Positions 21,378-32,470 of a stretch of DNA of 64,000 nt are shown in pieces. Both the position numbers and the translations under genes were made by a program. The notes under the pieces were generated by a model, which did no database searches, was not told where the DNA came from, and was given only the letters and a program-made list of their open reading frames with translations. Location of the stretch: positions 372,001 through 436,000 of the forward strand of contig JAEUBA010000010.1 of the NCBI GenBank assembly GCA_018257865.1. The letters run 5' to 3'. Each line of letters begins with the position of its first letter. Position 1 is the stretch's first letter. This DNA is from Stereocaulon alpinum. Its lineage: Eukaryota > Ascomycota > Lecanoromycetes > Lecanorales > Stereocaulaceae.

Positions 21378-24080
21378 ATGGAGCCACACCAGGATCTACG
21401 CGTCCTGCCATCAAATGCTCCAGCGCTACCAGAAGGCACAGGCTCTCAATTTTCGACACCGGAGGAATCAGACGACGGGTCATCGTCACAAATTTGCCAA
21501 AGCTTTAATCGTGGACTTCAATGTAACTCCTGCCGTCAGCTCCATGTCTGCCGATTCTGCAAGCAACAAGATCATGGCGCTGGTGAGTGTAAAGCACGCA
21601 TACTTCAAGTCAGTTCTGGTAATGCTGGTGCCAACATCTTCGCCACTCTTCCCATCGAATCCAAATTAGAAGAGTACCAAGATCATGTATTCAAAGCCGG
21701 GTCCTTCCCCGTCAACGCGCCTCTTCAATCAGTACCAGCCACTTTGACATGGGAGCAGCCAAGCCGACATAGAAAGTCGACCGAGAGGCAGCCAAACTAC
21801 TGGCATGTTGAGTTCAGTACGCCAAGATACCGAGCCTATAGACAGAAAGGCTCGAAGGCGTGGCCCGACAGAATCGAAGAAGCGTTCCAGATTGGTTCGT
21901 ACATATGTTTGACACACGGCTCTAATTTCGCTGCTAACCTTCGCAGCTCTACGTGTGTATCGGCGACGAGGCCGCAAGAAGGAGGTCCTCGGTGGCAAAC
22001 AGTGTGGGGGAAATGAATGGATCTCGCACTACATATACAAGACTACAGGGGTGGAACGTTGCCGAAAGCAGGTGTCTAGCCACATTCAAACTTTGAAAGG
22101 GTTTCTATCAGAAAACTTGGAGTGTCAGTGCTATACTCGCAGTGTCTTTCGCAAATACTAAGTGTTTCAGGGATGAGTCTTGTGGCCGATATAACGCCAG
22201 AAAGATCGAGGAAGAAACACCGCAATGATGCACTTCGAGAGACAGCAGCATGCAGTTGGGAGAGCAATGACTCTGAAGATGCCGTCGATTTCCAGATCTC
22301 ACATGCAATGCATCGAGCCTATTCTGGAGGCCTGCTCCAACCGCCGGAGAAGCTAGGCTCTGATATACACTCAGGCCCAACGATTCGCTCAGTCAGGTTC
22401 TTAATGGCCCTCTGGTCCCGCGAGGACCAATTCTTGCATACTTTCACCTCCCTCCAATCCGAAATTGGGTCTGCTCCCCAAGTTTTTGATGAGATCGGTG
22501 ATTGGCGTGCGATGTTCCCACATCTGGCTGCCTATCGTGAAGATGGCGACATTCAAACTCCCACGTTCTTGTTTGAGGCAAATCTGAGCTTGATGAACAA
22601 ATTACCCCCTCGGGGCTCACAAGTCGGTACTGAGCTCTTATTTGACTTTACTCGAGGAGCTGAATACCACGACTGGTGTTGTCTGACAAGGTTTTACGAG
22701 AATGGAGGCCAGGAAATCGACCTTGAGCAATACTATGAACGTTCCAGGCTACCTGAAAGCGATTACAATGCGCTGGGTTGTTATCCGAACCCGAAGAATG
22801 GCGACATGAGGCTAAAAGACATACCTCTGAAGAGCAAATGGTGGGCCACAAAGTTTTCTGAAATCATGGGTACCACTGAAGACGCGAAAGTGAGAGCGAA
22901 TAAATCAGGCAATCCTCAACTTGTGAGGGATGTCGCTGACAGCCATCGTCGCTACGTCAGTGAGCTCTCGGCCATGCAAGAGCTCCGAGCTGTACCGCGA
23001 GGAGTAGAGGGCGCTAAGTCTCAGCGAATGGCTCTTATTCTGTGGAAATTCAACCAAACACGTAGGGGTGAGTCTGCAACTACCAGCTGGAGGAGAATCG
23101 TACCTCCAGTCTCGCCATTTCAGGTCCAATCGCCAACTTCCAACATGATGCAGCCGCACATGACGTTGGACGGTGCTCTAGAGGAAGGGAGGTTGCAGCC
23201 TCAAGTATTTGCAGCTCCTGACTACTACGATTCCTCACGTTTTCAGCCTAGTATCTTCATGGATAGTTCTGGAGGCCTGCTTGCCGCTCGATTATCCGAG
23301 GAAAGCTCGCCAGATACGATGCAGAGTCCTGACTACCACTCCTTCCCTTCAACATCTACCACCACCTCTTTCCCGTCCTCGGTCTCGAATTCAACATACC
23401 CAGTGCACCCATCTCAAGAGCCTTCATATCAATCCTGCGACACTGGATACGCTATCTTCGGATCCCTCGACTCCCAAGGATCATCGTACGGGGTCGCTAC
23501 CCATTCGCAGGAGGCTTACGAATCTCAAGACAGTAACTACCATTCACAAGATTCGATACATCACCATGTTGGCACTCTACTCTACGGATACCCACCCCAG
23601 CATCCCGATGATCCCAGTTCCGCAACGGCATCGCACAATTTCACAGGTGGAGAGATCCAGCTCGACTATGACGCTCCGCTAATTGCACCTCGAGCGAACA
23701 TGATAGCTCAGCCGCAACTCATACAGCATCTTGAACAGTTCGATCACCACGAACCGCCGGACGAGTATCATGATGAGCTAAGTCATGAACAGCAGCATCT
23801 CCAAGAGATTTATCCAGGACAATTTGAACATAGTATTGATTTCAACCTACTTGCTACGCAGTTCAATGCCTGGGAGGACCAGCTACGCCCTTATACGGAG
23901 GCTGAGCGTGGACTTGTGCAGAACGGTATGGATGGTGCAAGTCAGATGAGAGAGTCTTATGTTGAGACTCAAGGCCAGGGGCCGCTGGAGGTAGATACTG
24001 CAGTGTTTAGGCAGGGAAAGGTGCTTGAGGAGGGTCAGGCGGAGGAAGCGCCGCTGGAGGAGCGGTTCGAACATGATTGA
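21378..24080 (+). CDS. TEA/ATTS-domain transcription factor (AbaA-like) with an N-terminal zinc knuckle
   Basis: Three exons, 21378-21894, 21947-22123 and 22171-24080, join in phase to 867 aa. The TEA/ATTS DNA-binding domain lies at about residues 160-228: WPDRIEEAFQIALRVY, RRGRKKEVLGGKQCGGNEWI, then RKQVSSHIQTLK, the recognition-helix signature. AbaA-class factors control conidiophore development in Aspergillus and bind CATTCY sites. A long central region with FLMALWSREDQF and WRAMFPHLAAY resembles the conserved part of AbaA. A Ser/Tyr/Gln/Pro-rich C-terminus follows. Oddly, residues 40-71 form a Cys/His cluster: C40, C49, C52, H56, then C58-x2-C61-x4-H66-x4-C71, an exact CCHC knuckle spacing. 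I do not know this fusion from AbaA. The uninterrupted frame between knuckle and TEA domain supports one protein. Confidence 0.88.
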
Positions 24081-26139
24081 GGGTGCAATGTTAGAGAGTA
24101 GGTGTTTTCAACCGACAAAGGTGCATGGTTCAGATTGTCACTTCGGTTACAGGCGTTTGATAATTTCAAAATGGTGGCAATGACAGTACTGCTTCTATTG
24201 GACGATTACAAAGCAACTCCTCAAATTACCACTATTGAGCCATTCCTCAGCCCGAGCTTAGGAACGAGCCTTGGGGGCGAGTAAATTGATCGACATTCCG
24301 CGTTCAAGATTACATATTTCAATCCCTATAACGACGGGCTGGCTAGAAGCCGCAAAGTGGATCAATGAAAGATGTATCGGACAGCAGATCCATTGGACAT
24401 GTCCGGATCACATACGAGTCATGAATGTGAGGTTGAAGCATTCTGACAACGCTTAATCCAAAGCGGGACTGGTGATCGGATACCAGCAGACTGGTATTCC
24501 ATGGGAGGAATTCGCCTTGGAGATCGTAGCCGATTACAACTTCATCGACCGATTTCCAATGTCCGCACTCAAAATATTTAGTATATTGAAACACATTGAG
24601 CAGCTTCATAGATGTAAAAAGTGACAAAATAAGAAGGTGGCGAAGCTAAAACAAGCGTCCTTGTCAGAGTGGGATGTTATGGTTGATAAGCTAAGTTTTA
24701 GGTGACGATAAAGACGACATGTAGCACGCGGTACGATGGTCATAGTTGAAGGCTTAAGCTCCTGATGGATAAGGTCCTCATGGATACCTTATGCTTCTCA
24801 GCCGTTGGATGTTGGATCTGCATATCTCTTGCTGCTTGTATATGCTATATGCTTGGCCACGTAAGAGGTTACGGCCGTGAAAGAGGTTGGGTTGGGAAGT
24901 GAAGGCAGTGGCGCGGAAAGCAATGAAGCGCAGGCCAGAAATCTAGTTCTAGCTTTCCCGAGGATTCGCGGAACAAGGCGAAACCTTCGCTCTGATGGGG
25001 GAAGGAGCATGGAAGGAGCATGGATGATGGCTCAAGCTCAAAGCTTGTTGAGGATTAAGGGACCCTGGTACCGTGGTAGGTATTGCCTGACGGATTTCGC
25101 CTGTTCAGACTCGCCTCAGATGGACGGTAAACGAAAGTAAGGTAGGGTAGGGTAGGGTAGGGTAGGGTACATTGATTCCGTCAATTGTGATAGTTCTAAA
25201 GCTACGAACTGTAACTACCTAGAACTACGATAATTTATAAAGTTGACTCTTGGGAACCAGTCGGCTAATACATAAAGTACTTCTAAGGCGCTGACAGAAG
25301 GCACTGCATCACCCTTGGGCCTTTGCCCGCAAGATTGCCCCAGTCTATTCTGAATGTGGTAAGCTGTAGCGGGGCCCGTCCCTCTAGTGGTCGCAGATCA
25401 TCAGCGAATCCATCCCTGCCATCCTGCCATCCCGCCAACCCAATCACCCGTCGGCGAACAACCACTCAGCTTGAAACGCCTCACTCGTGTGAGACCCAAT
25501 CCGTGTTACAACTGTTGGTAATAATAGGCCTTGGAGTACGGAGTATTTGCAATGTACATGTGTAGCACAGCATACTAAGGCCGCCTTTGGGTATCAATCA
25601 TGGGGCAAAAGTAAATGATCGAATGTAGAAGGTAACCGCCTTGCTGGTAGAATGGATAATGAAGAGCTTGGATGTAGGATGTAAGAATTTTGCACCAATG
25701 CATGTGCTTCCCTCGGTATCCGTAGCGAATAGAATCTAGTCCATCTTCTACATTTCCTACGTATTGGTCATCAGATAGCGCGATTCCCCAGGCGTCCTTG
25801 CTCCGCTAGGCCCACCGCCAAGAACGGGCGTACCTGTGTGTTCGCTCTATTCCTCCACTGCCCGCCTTTTCTGCTTGATTGACACCTCCACCCTCGCAAT
25901 CAACCTCCCTTCACTCCTCTATGCTGCTGTTTGACCATAACTCTTCTTACCACATCATCTATCGTTGCTTCTATGCTCATCAGAGCTTCCATCGTCTACG
26001 TCGGGCCCTTTGTCTTACAGCAAATGGGCTTATCCCTCTACTGCAGAATGCCGTAACCGCACGTTGAGCCTCAACTACCGGAGCTCGCACCAATATTCTA
26101 CCATCTCGCATACACACAGGTAGCACAACATCCTCAGAC
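24081..26139. other. 2-kb intergenic region
   Basis: Between the TEA factor and ELL, both on the plus strand. Only short open frames without signatures occur. It contains a pentamer repeat at 25141-25169. The last few hundred bases before 26140 are pyrimidine-rich, as often seen in fungal promoters. Confidence 0.5.
25141..25169. repeat. GGTAG pentamer microsatellite
   Basis: Five perfect copies of GGTAG followed by GGTA. It superficially resembles telomeric TTAGGG but has a five-base period and lies in the interior of the window. Confidence 0.95.
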
Positions 26140-28621
26140 ATGGCACCACTCACCCTCCCGGCGAGCGGGGTCACGCTTCTCGACCCTACCCGGTCCAAGA
26201 CCGACTATGGCATCTCCAAGACTGAGAGCAAGCCAATTCAAGCAATGCAGCTTGAATTAACCGATGATGTACTACATGAGATCCTGAGAAGTGCCCGAAA
26301 TGGCGGGAAAATGAATGTGTCATTTGGGAAGACAATAGTAAGTTTGTGTAACAGCCTATTGAACAGCTGTGTAACCATGCTATTGACGACATGTCCATCG
26401 TATTGACTCAATACCTATAGATGCTTCACTATGGGAACAAGTCCCAGCCTCTTGGTGCAAACGCTTTTCCTTCGCATACACAGCTTTATGAATACTCAGA
26501 CAACGAAAACGAGCTTGCTTTGACTGGACGATTGAGCCATAAGCTTGCGATGCAGAAAGCACAAGAAGATACCGCAGGTGTGGACGAAGCTCTCGCGAAA
26601 CTCCAAAGCCAGCTAGCCTCGCATGAGAAGGACAAGCAGTCGAAGCAGTTCGTTACACATTATCTTTCCCTTCGTCCAACCCATGCTGACAGTGACACCT
26701 CTTCAGAATCACCTACGTTCGCGACAGCTCTACCCTTCCACCTCCCGTCAAGCAGACTGTAGCAAGTCTCAAGCAGAACTCAGCCAAACCGAACTCACTT
26801 TCCTTCCTTAAAAAGCATAACGCTCCCACATACCTCAACAACAATACCACTCGCTCAATGCCTACAAGTCCCTCCCTTGGTGCTGCTCGCACACCTCTCA
26901 ACCAAAAGCCCACACCAACCTCAGCCCCAGCTCATAACGATGGAAGGACCCCACGACTTCAGGCTTTACGGACACCTCTGATTCACTTCCTTGCCGCTCG
27001 GCCAGCGTCAACGAAATTGCTCGTCACACATCTGAATTGTAAAGAGGAGGAAATCCTCGAGGTCTTGCAGAAGGTTGGCAAACCTTTCCGCCTGGATAAT
27101 AGCAAATGGGACTTGACGGACAAAGCTTTCAAAGAGCTGGATATCTGGGACTTCCATTACCCAAATGAAGGAGACCGTCAGCTAGCAATCAATCGTGCTA
27201 TTTCTGCTTTTGATCGAATGCGACTTTCCACCTCAGAGAAGCTCTGGGATATGTTGATACCAAAAGACGAACGGGGCAAAGGCAAGATCCTATCACACCT
27301 CAACCACCTACACAAAGGTCCTATCCAGCAAGCTACCACTCCCAAGATCCAGATTCAACACCCTTCGAACGATGCAAAAGAGGATACAATGCGTGACAAT
27401 GATAGCGACCAGAAAGATCGGTTAGCCCCTGGTGATGCTGAGCCTATGGCCCGGTCTAGGTCGCATGGTCAGATTAAGAAGATAAAGATCAGCGAGAAAG
27501 AGGCGCAGTCCAAACGTCTGCTGTCAAACGGTCCGAAGAAAGCTACGCCGGCTCCGAAGGCTAAGGAGGCTCATCCAGCAGTGAAGAAGGGTGGGGTCAA
27601 GAAAGCCAACGCCCCCAAGTCGAGCGAATTTGTCAACGACTCCGACGAGGAGGACGGTTTGGGAGATGCACAGATGCTCCAGGCTCAGTCCATCCCACCA
27701 AAGAACGAGAAGAAGTCCAAACCCCCGAAGCCAGTTGTATCGTCGCAGCCTGCTGGAGCTTCCATCAAGCCAAAGGCATCGAAGCCTACTGTACCATTTC
27801 AATCAGTCGCGTCCGCTTTGACCGGCAAGAAGGTCAGCTCTAAGCCAGCTACGCCCAATCGTGCAGGAGCCACTCCGAAGTCTAAACCTACAAATGTTGT
27901 TAATGGGAAGGATACTCAGGCCAAAGAAGTGAAGAACGCAGATAAGGCACCGACGTTGCCCACAAAAGTACAAGAGAAGAAAGCTGCACCTCCTGCCACA
28001 TCTGCTACATCTAGCCCTGCACCGAAGCACCGAATGTCGGACTCTAGTCAAGGCTCAACGGCAATGAAGAAGACGCTCTCCCGGCAGAGGACTACCAGCT
28101 CGCCTCATAAACCCTCTCCCCTTGGGTCTTCGCCACCAACCAATGCTTCTGACTTTGACAATCCTACACAGTCCTCGACATCCTCTACACCTTCAATGCC
28201 CAAAACGAACCCTACTCCAAATGGTGTCGTAAACGGGCATGCACGCAACACCTCCGAACATACTTTGAAGCGCAAGGCTTGTGATCTGGACTCTGATATA
28301 CACAACCACAACGTTCCAATGACTAATGGCAACGGCAATATCAATGGCTACGCTAATGGCAACACGAACTCTGCAAAGCGCCCGAAAGCCACCGAGATGA
28401 CTCCTCCGACCTCCGAGAGCGACAGCTCACCCATAGCCCGCGACATTGCCCTGAAGAAAGCGCAAGACTTTAAGAAATACTATGCCAATTATGAGAAGCA
28501 GTACCGTGAGATTAATGCAATGGATAACCCCTCTAAGGAGGCAGTCGAGGCGCTAATGAAGATGCACAACCGCTTGGCGGAACTCAAAGACCAGATTACG
28601 AAGGGTCTAGTGGGGATTTGA
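26140..28621 (+). CDS. RNA polymerase II elongation factor ELL
   Basis: Probable three-exon gene: 26140-26337, 26421 to about 26644, and about 26707-28621, near 778 aa. ELL raises the catalytic rate of RNA polymerase II by suppressing pausing. The N-terminal ELL domain covers exons 1-2 and a winged-helix part (TPLIHFLAARPASTKLLVTHL, about residues 190-290). A long Lys/Pro/Ser/Thr-rich linker follows. The C-terminus (ALKKAQDFKKYYANYEKQY through MHNRLAELKDQI) resembles the occludin/ELL domain. The second splice junction is unresolved. No GT donor has the right phase for the acceptor at 26706. A GC donor at 26645 closes the frame; a GT donor at 26652 closes it only with a distant acceptor at 26752. 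Confidence 0.82.
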
Positions 28622-29342
28622 AGATAACGAGGAAAATGAGCAAGGTGAGGGAATACTTTAGTGTTTCTGTGCAATGATCAGTCGTTTACCAGGAGTTTGG
28701 AACGGTTTATATGATTTAGCGAGGCGCTGGAGGATTCGGCAATACGGTTCGATGAAGGACGACGAGCCATGTCTACGAAATGGAACAAGCTGGATCACTT
28801 AAGAGCCTTATGACAGTTCATATCGCAGCATCGACTTGAGGTGCACTGGTTTACTTCTCTGATGTGGGTTGATGATCGGATGCAGCTATTCTGCAAGGCC
28901 AGCTCTGTTCGGGCACCTCTGCAGCAACGATCTTCTCCTCGATGATAAGTTTGCATGATAAGACATCTCAGTGACAATTTGTTGTAGCTCAGAAGAACGT
29001 ATCACATATCACATGCCTGCCTCACTTCTTCTAGAGTCTAGATTGGCGTCCTGTCTCCCATGCATTAGCCTCATAAGCTTCCCGCCATTTATGGTTCCTG
29101 ATCGCCAACGCACATCATCGCGGGGAATCGGCGTCCCAGATCCCCGACTCGCCCGCCATCTCAATAACGTCACTATATGATTATTTTGGGCTGTTTATGC
29201 AATGATGCGAGCATGACTTCAATAGACGGCTTTAGCTCCAATTGCTCCCATGCCGCTCTTCGAACGCAATTCTTTGACTACTTTTGTGATATTTATCCTT
29301 CCGTTACTTGGGCTGGCGATTGTTGCGCTATATCACGAGATC
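28622..29342. other. Intergenic region
   Basis: About 720 bp between ELL and the DUF2237 gene. An open frame upstream of 29343, in the same reading frame, could extend the DUF2237 protein with a hydrophobic N-terminus starting at 29250. Otherwise I see nothing in it. Confidence 0.4.
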
Positions 29343-30089
29343 ATGGCCACGAAACCTAGTAATCAGCATCTGAATGGTAATATCCCTACTACCCAGGTTA
29401 CCATCATAAGCTTTGGGAAGCATTGCTCAAGCACTGGCTCTTCTCCACTGTTTCAAATGGTATGAAATTAACTGCTGACTCTGAATATGAGCACAGTCTT
29501 CAAAAAACCCCTCGCCCTCTTCTCCCAGCAACCCATGACCGGTTTCTACCGCGACGGCTACTGCAGAGTCGGTCCTGAAGATGGAGGAAACCATGCCGTT
29601 GCCGGTAATACCCTGCCTCAATTTCCCCATCCTTTCCCACCGATGTATGCAAGTGGGGCTTGCTGACGCAAGCTCGCAGGCGTCCTGACCAAAGAATTCC
29701 TCGACTTCTCAGCCTCCCGCGGCAACAATCTCCGCTCTATCGGTCTAGAGCCGGGCTGTAAATGGTGCTTATGTACTGCGAGATGGAAGGAGGCGATGGA
29801 GGCTGCGAAGGGCAAGGATGATCCTGTTGTTCCGAAGTGCGTTTCGCCCTTCCCCGTCCCTTCACCCGGATTTCATATACAAATGGGGGAATATTTACTG
29901 ATTGTTGTTGGGGTGGATAGGGTTTATCTACATGCTACGGATGAGAGTGCGTTGAAGAATGGTATTACTATGGACGCGCTGAAGAAATATGCTGCTGAGG
30001 GCGAGGCGCAGGGTGGTGGGGGGAGGTTGGAGAAGAAGGAGCCGTTGGATCCGGCGACGCCGGGGGGGATTGCTAGGGAGACGCATTAG
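29343..30089 (+). CDS. DUF2237 family protein, 155 aa
   Basis: Four exons, 29343-29376, 29497-29604, 29680-29836 and 29921-30089, join in phase to 155 aa. The product matches DUF2237, a small protein family shared by bacteria and fungi with no firmly known function. Its conserved blocks are visible in order: NVFKKPL, PMTGFYRDGYCRVGPEDGGNH, LTKEFLDFSASRGNNL, CKWCLCTARWKEAM and VYLHATDESAL. The conserved cysteines (DGYC, CKWCLC) are all present. The C-terminus is Gly/Glu/Lys-rich. Joining exon 1 to exon 2 recreates the family's NV-x-KPL start, which supports this start. An in-frame ATG at 29250 would add a possible membrane segment (TTFVIFILPLLGLAIVALY). Base composition switches from C-rich to G-rich near 29780. 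Confidence 0.88.
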
Positions 30090-30747
30090 GGAGGTCGAGT
30101 GGATAGGGGTGCGAGATGAGAAGCAAGAGAATTGGAGGAGAAGGTTGGAGAGGAAAGTGGAACAGCATGACTTAATGGTGTACATTACTGCATGAAAGCA
30201 TAGCATGCAATCTGTAAAAAAGTCTCCGGATACCTGATCTTCCCAGCCGTGACCAACATCCCCATCATCCATCATCCATACCCACAAAATCGGTAATAAA
30301 AAGAGCCTAACGAGCTCTATAAGCTTAACACAGGTTACTAATAGTATTTTATTATAGACATTAGGCATAAATCAGTAGAAGGCTTCGCTGCTCAGCTGGC
30401 CAATGTGCTCAGCCAGGCACACCCAGGGCTGGAGCCTGGGAGCCCTCCAAGGGAGGGGGGGGGCCGGCGCCAAGGCCGATTGCTTAGGCAACGAGATCCA
30501 CCCCTGGGACTTGCCGTCCTCACGCTTGAAGGGTGGACAGCTCAACAGCGAAGCCTTCTAGGTACAAGTATTTATCGATGTTCGGAGTTTCGAGGGAATT
30601 GTTCCAATGCGCGGCTGTACCGATGTGATTAATTACATGTCGCGGGACACTGTATTATTATAGTAGCCTTGAGCACGCCTGGCCTGACCCGCAGCCTTGA
30701 ATTTCCTGTGCCTTGGATATATCCCTATTTTGAATCTCACAAAGATC
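30090..30747. other. Intergenic region containing a MITE
   Basis: About 660 bp between the DUF2237 gene and the lipase. The only clear structure is the inverted-repeat element at 30378-30558. The sequence just left of it is strongly AT-rich (30330-30375), a typical insertion context. Confidence 0.5.
30378..30558. mobile_element. 181-bp MITE with TA target-site duplication
   Basis: The ends are perfect inverted repeats for 13 bp (GAAGGCTTCGCTG at 30378; CAGCGAAGCCTTC ending at 30558), and similarity continues inward for roughly ten more bases (CTCAGCTG against TTGAGCTG after complementing). Both ends are flanked by TA (30376-30377 and 30559-30560), as expected for Tc1/mariner-type insertion. 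The interior is GC-rich, includes a run of nine G, and codes for nothing. It is most likely non-autonomous. Confidence 0.8.
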
Positions 30748-32436
30748 ATGCCGTCCATTGACCGCTTGGCCGTCAAACTCTTCCGAAAGAAGCCAATCCA
30801 AAGCTCAACTCAAACGTCCTTGGCCGCTTCTGGAGCCGTTCCTGATTCCGGGTTTGTCTTTGTGCATAATCTTCAAGGTGCCTCGGCCGCCTTGGATGAG
30901 TTCTCAGGCGCTGTATCAGCAGGTTTGGAGTACATTGATCTGAAAGGTGTGTTCGCCGTCGACGATTCGTCTAACTGGAATTAATGGTGAAAAGATGGCT
31001 CTGAAGGCGGCCCGTTCAAAGCACAGCTGAAACTACTCGAGGACGCAACTGCCGACTACCCAAACTCCACTACCGATACATGTTGCGAATTGATTGACTG
31101 GAACTGGTATGCTTTGGAAATCAGTCGAGCACATGAAGCGTCCTCCTAACCGTTTCTGTTGTGACATTTCAACGGCAGAGCTTGCTATTGTTGCTTTCAA
31201 ATGTGCTGCTGCCGTTTACAAGGCTGACCCAAAAGTAGCTGATGGCATTGACTCGCATCCTGTTCTAACCTGTCTCACTGGGGTACACCGCAAGCCCGAG
31301 ACTACCGGAATAAGATTCAGCGAGCCTGAATACATCTATCCAAGTCCTGGCGGATCTTCCAAGGCTATCGGGATTTGGTTTGCAGAGTCCGAAGTCGCTA
31401 TTTCGACGAATCCTAACTTCCCTGCCCTTATTGTTGCCGTTCGTGGGATAGAAAGGTTCGTCGATCACATTGTGAATGCAAATAGCAGGCTAATTGCGGC
31501 AGCGGACTTCTTTGTGGGTTTTTGAATAAATACACTCCTGACAATGTTCCTACTTACTCATTCAAAGGGCGTCCGCAAACCCCAATTTCTGAACGCCTTC
31601 ACAGATGATCTATCAGCGCACTCCGGATTTTTGAGCAGTGCAAGAACGTTGTCACCACCTGTTCTACGTCATATTTCGAAGTTGAATAAAGAGGGTAGGA
31701 TCAAGCACGTAATATTTACTGGACATTCTGCTGGTGGCGGCGTTGCGGCCTTGCTCTACCTCAAGTTGTTACTTGAAACAGATCCTCTATGTGTGTCTTT
31801 CAAAGCGTTGGATATGGCTATGGTGCTTACAGACTCACAGATGAAAATTTGAAATTCTCTTGCTTTACCTTTGGCGCTCCTCCGGTTCTTAATGCGGACA
31901 TCACAGAGTTGATTAAGACAGAGCCGTCCTTGGAGCGAAATCGAGGAACCAATCTCGCCTTCGTTAACGAGTTTGATATGGTTTGCAGAGTTGATCAATC
32001 TTACTTCAGGTCGTTAATCGATCTGTTCAGGTCTGTCTATGGTTTGAAGCCAGTGATGAATGACGTGATTGCCAGACAAGAAGAGAAGCCAGGGACTCCA
32101 AACACGGAGGATAACCAGTACACGCTGCCGCCTCTGGACTTTCAGACCGTGGACCCAAAAGCCGCTGTCAACCCTACTGAAGACCGTCCATGGCCCCTCC
32201 CTAATGCTGAATATCACATATTTGGCGACTTGGTGCTACTGCGGAAAGAGCAGAATACACATGTAAGGCCCGAGGAACGACCGAGTAAGGAACTTCGAGC
32301 ACTCTCAATCCGGGCTCAGGACTTCGAGAAGTTGCTATATTGCGGGATGAAAACACACAGTCGGACATACTATAACGACCGAATGGAGTCGGTGCTTCAA
32401 GGCAAATTCAATTATAAGGGTGGTTGGGAACATTGA
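30748..32436 (+). CDS. Class-3 lipase-like protein
   Basis: Five-exon model, 30748-30946, 30995-31123, 31179-31513, 31568-31790 and 31841-32436, closes in frame to 493 aa. The central motif GHSAGGGVAALLYLKLL holds the nucleophilic Ser of class-3 (fungal) lipases. VAVRG upstream and CFTFGAPPV downstream are the usual neighbouring strands. Candidates for the remaining triad are the Asp in FVNEFDMV and the His in AEYHIFGD. No signal peptide is seen, so it may be intracellular. Introns are 48-55 nt. The second one (31124-31178) has a weak donor (GTCGAG) but a strong CTAAC branch site. If it is not spliced, the gene carries a frameshift. Substrate is unknown; acylglycerol or phospholipid is likely from the family. 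Confidence 0.8.
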
Positions 32437-32470
32437 AGAGGGAGCAATATATAACGTGAGATCTATTTGT

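Noticed and set aside
25141..25169. GGTAG repeat as an interstitial telomere
   Set aside because: The period is five bases, not TTAGGG, and the array is only 29 bp long inside normal gene-bearing sequence.
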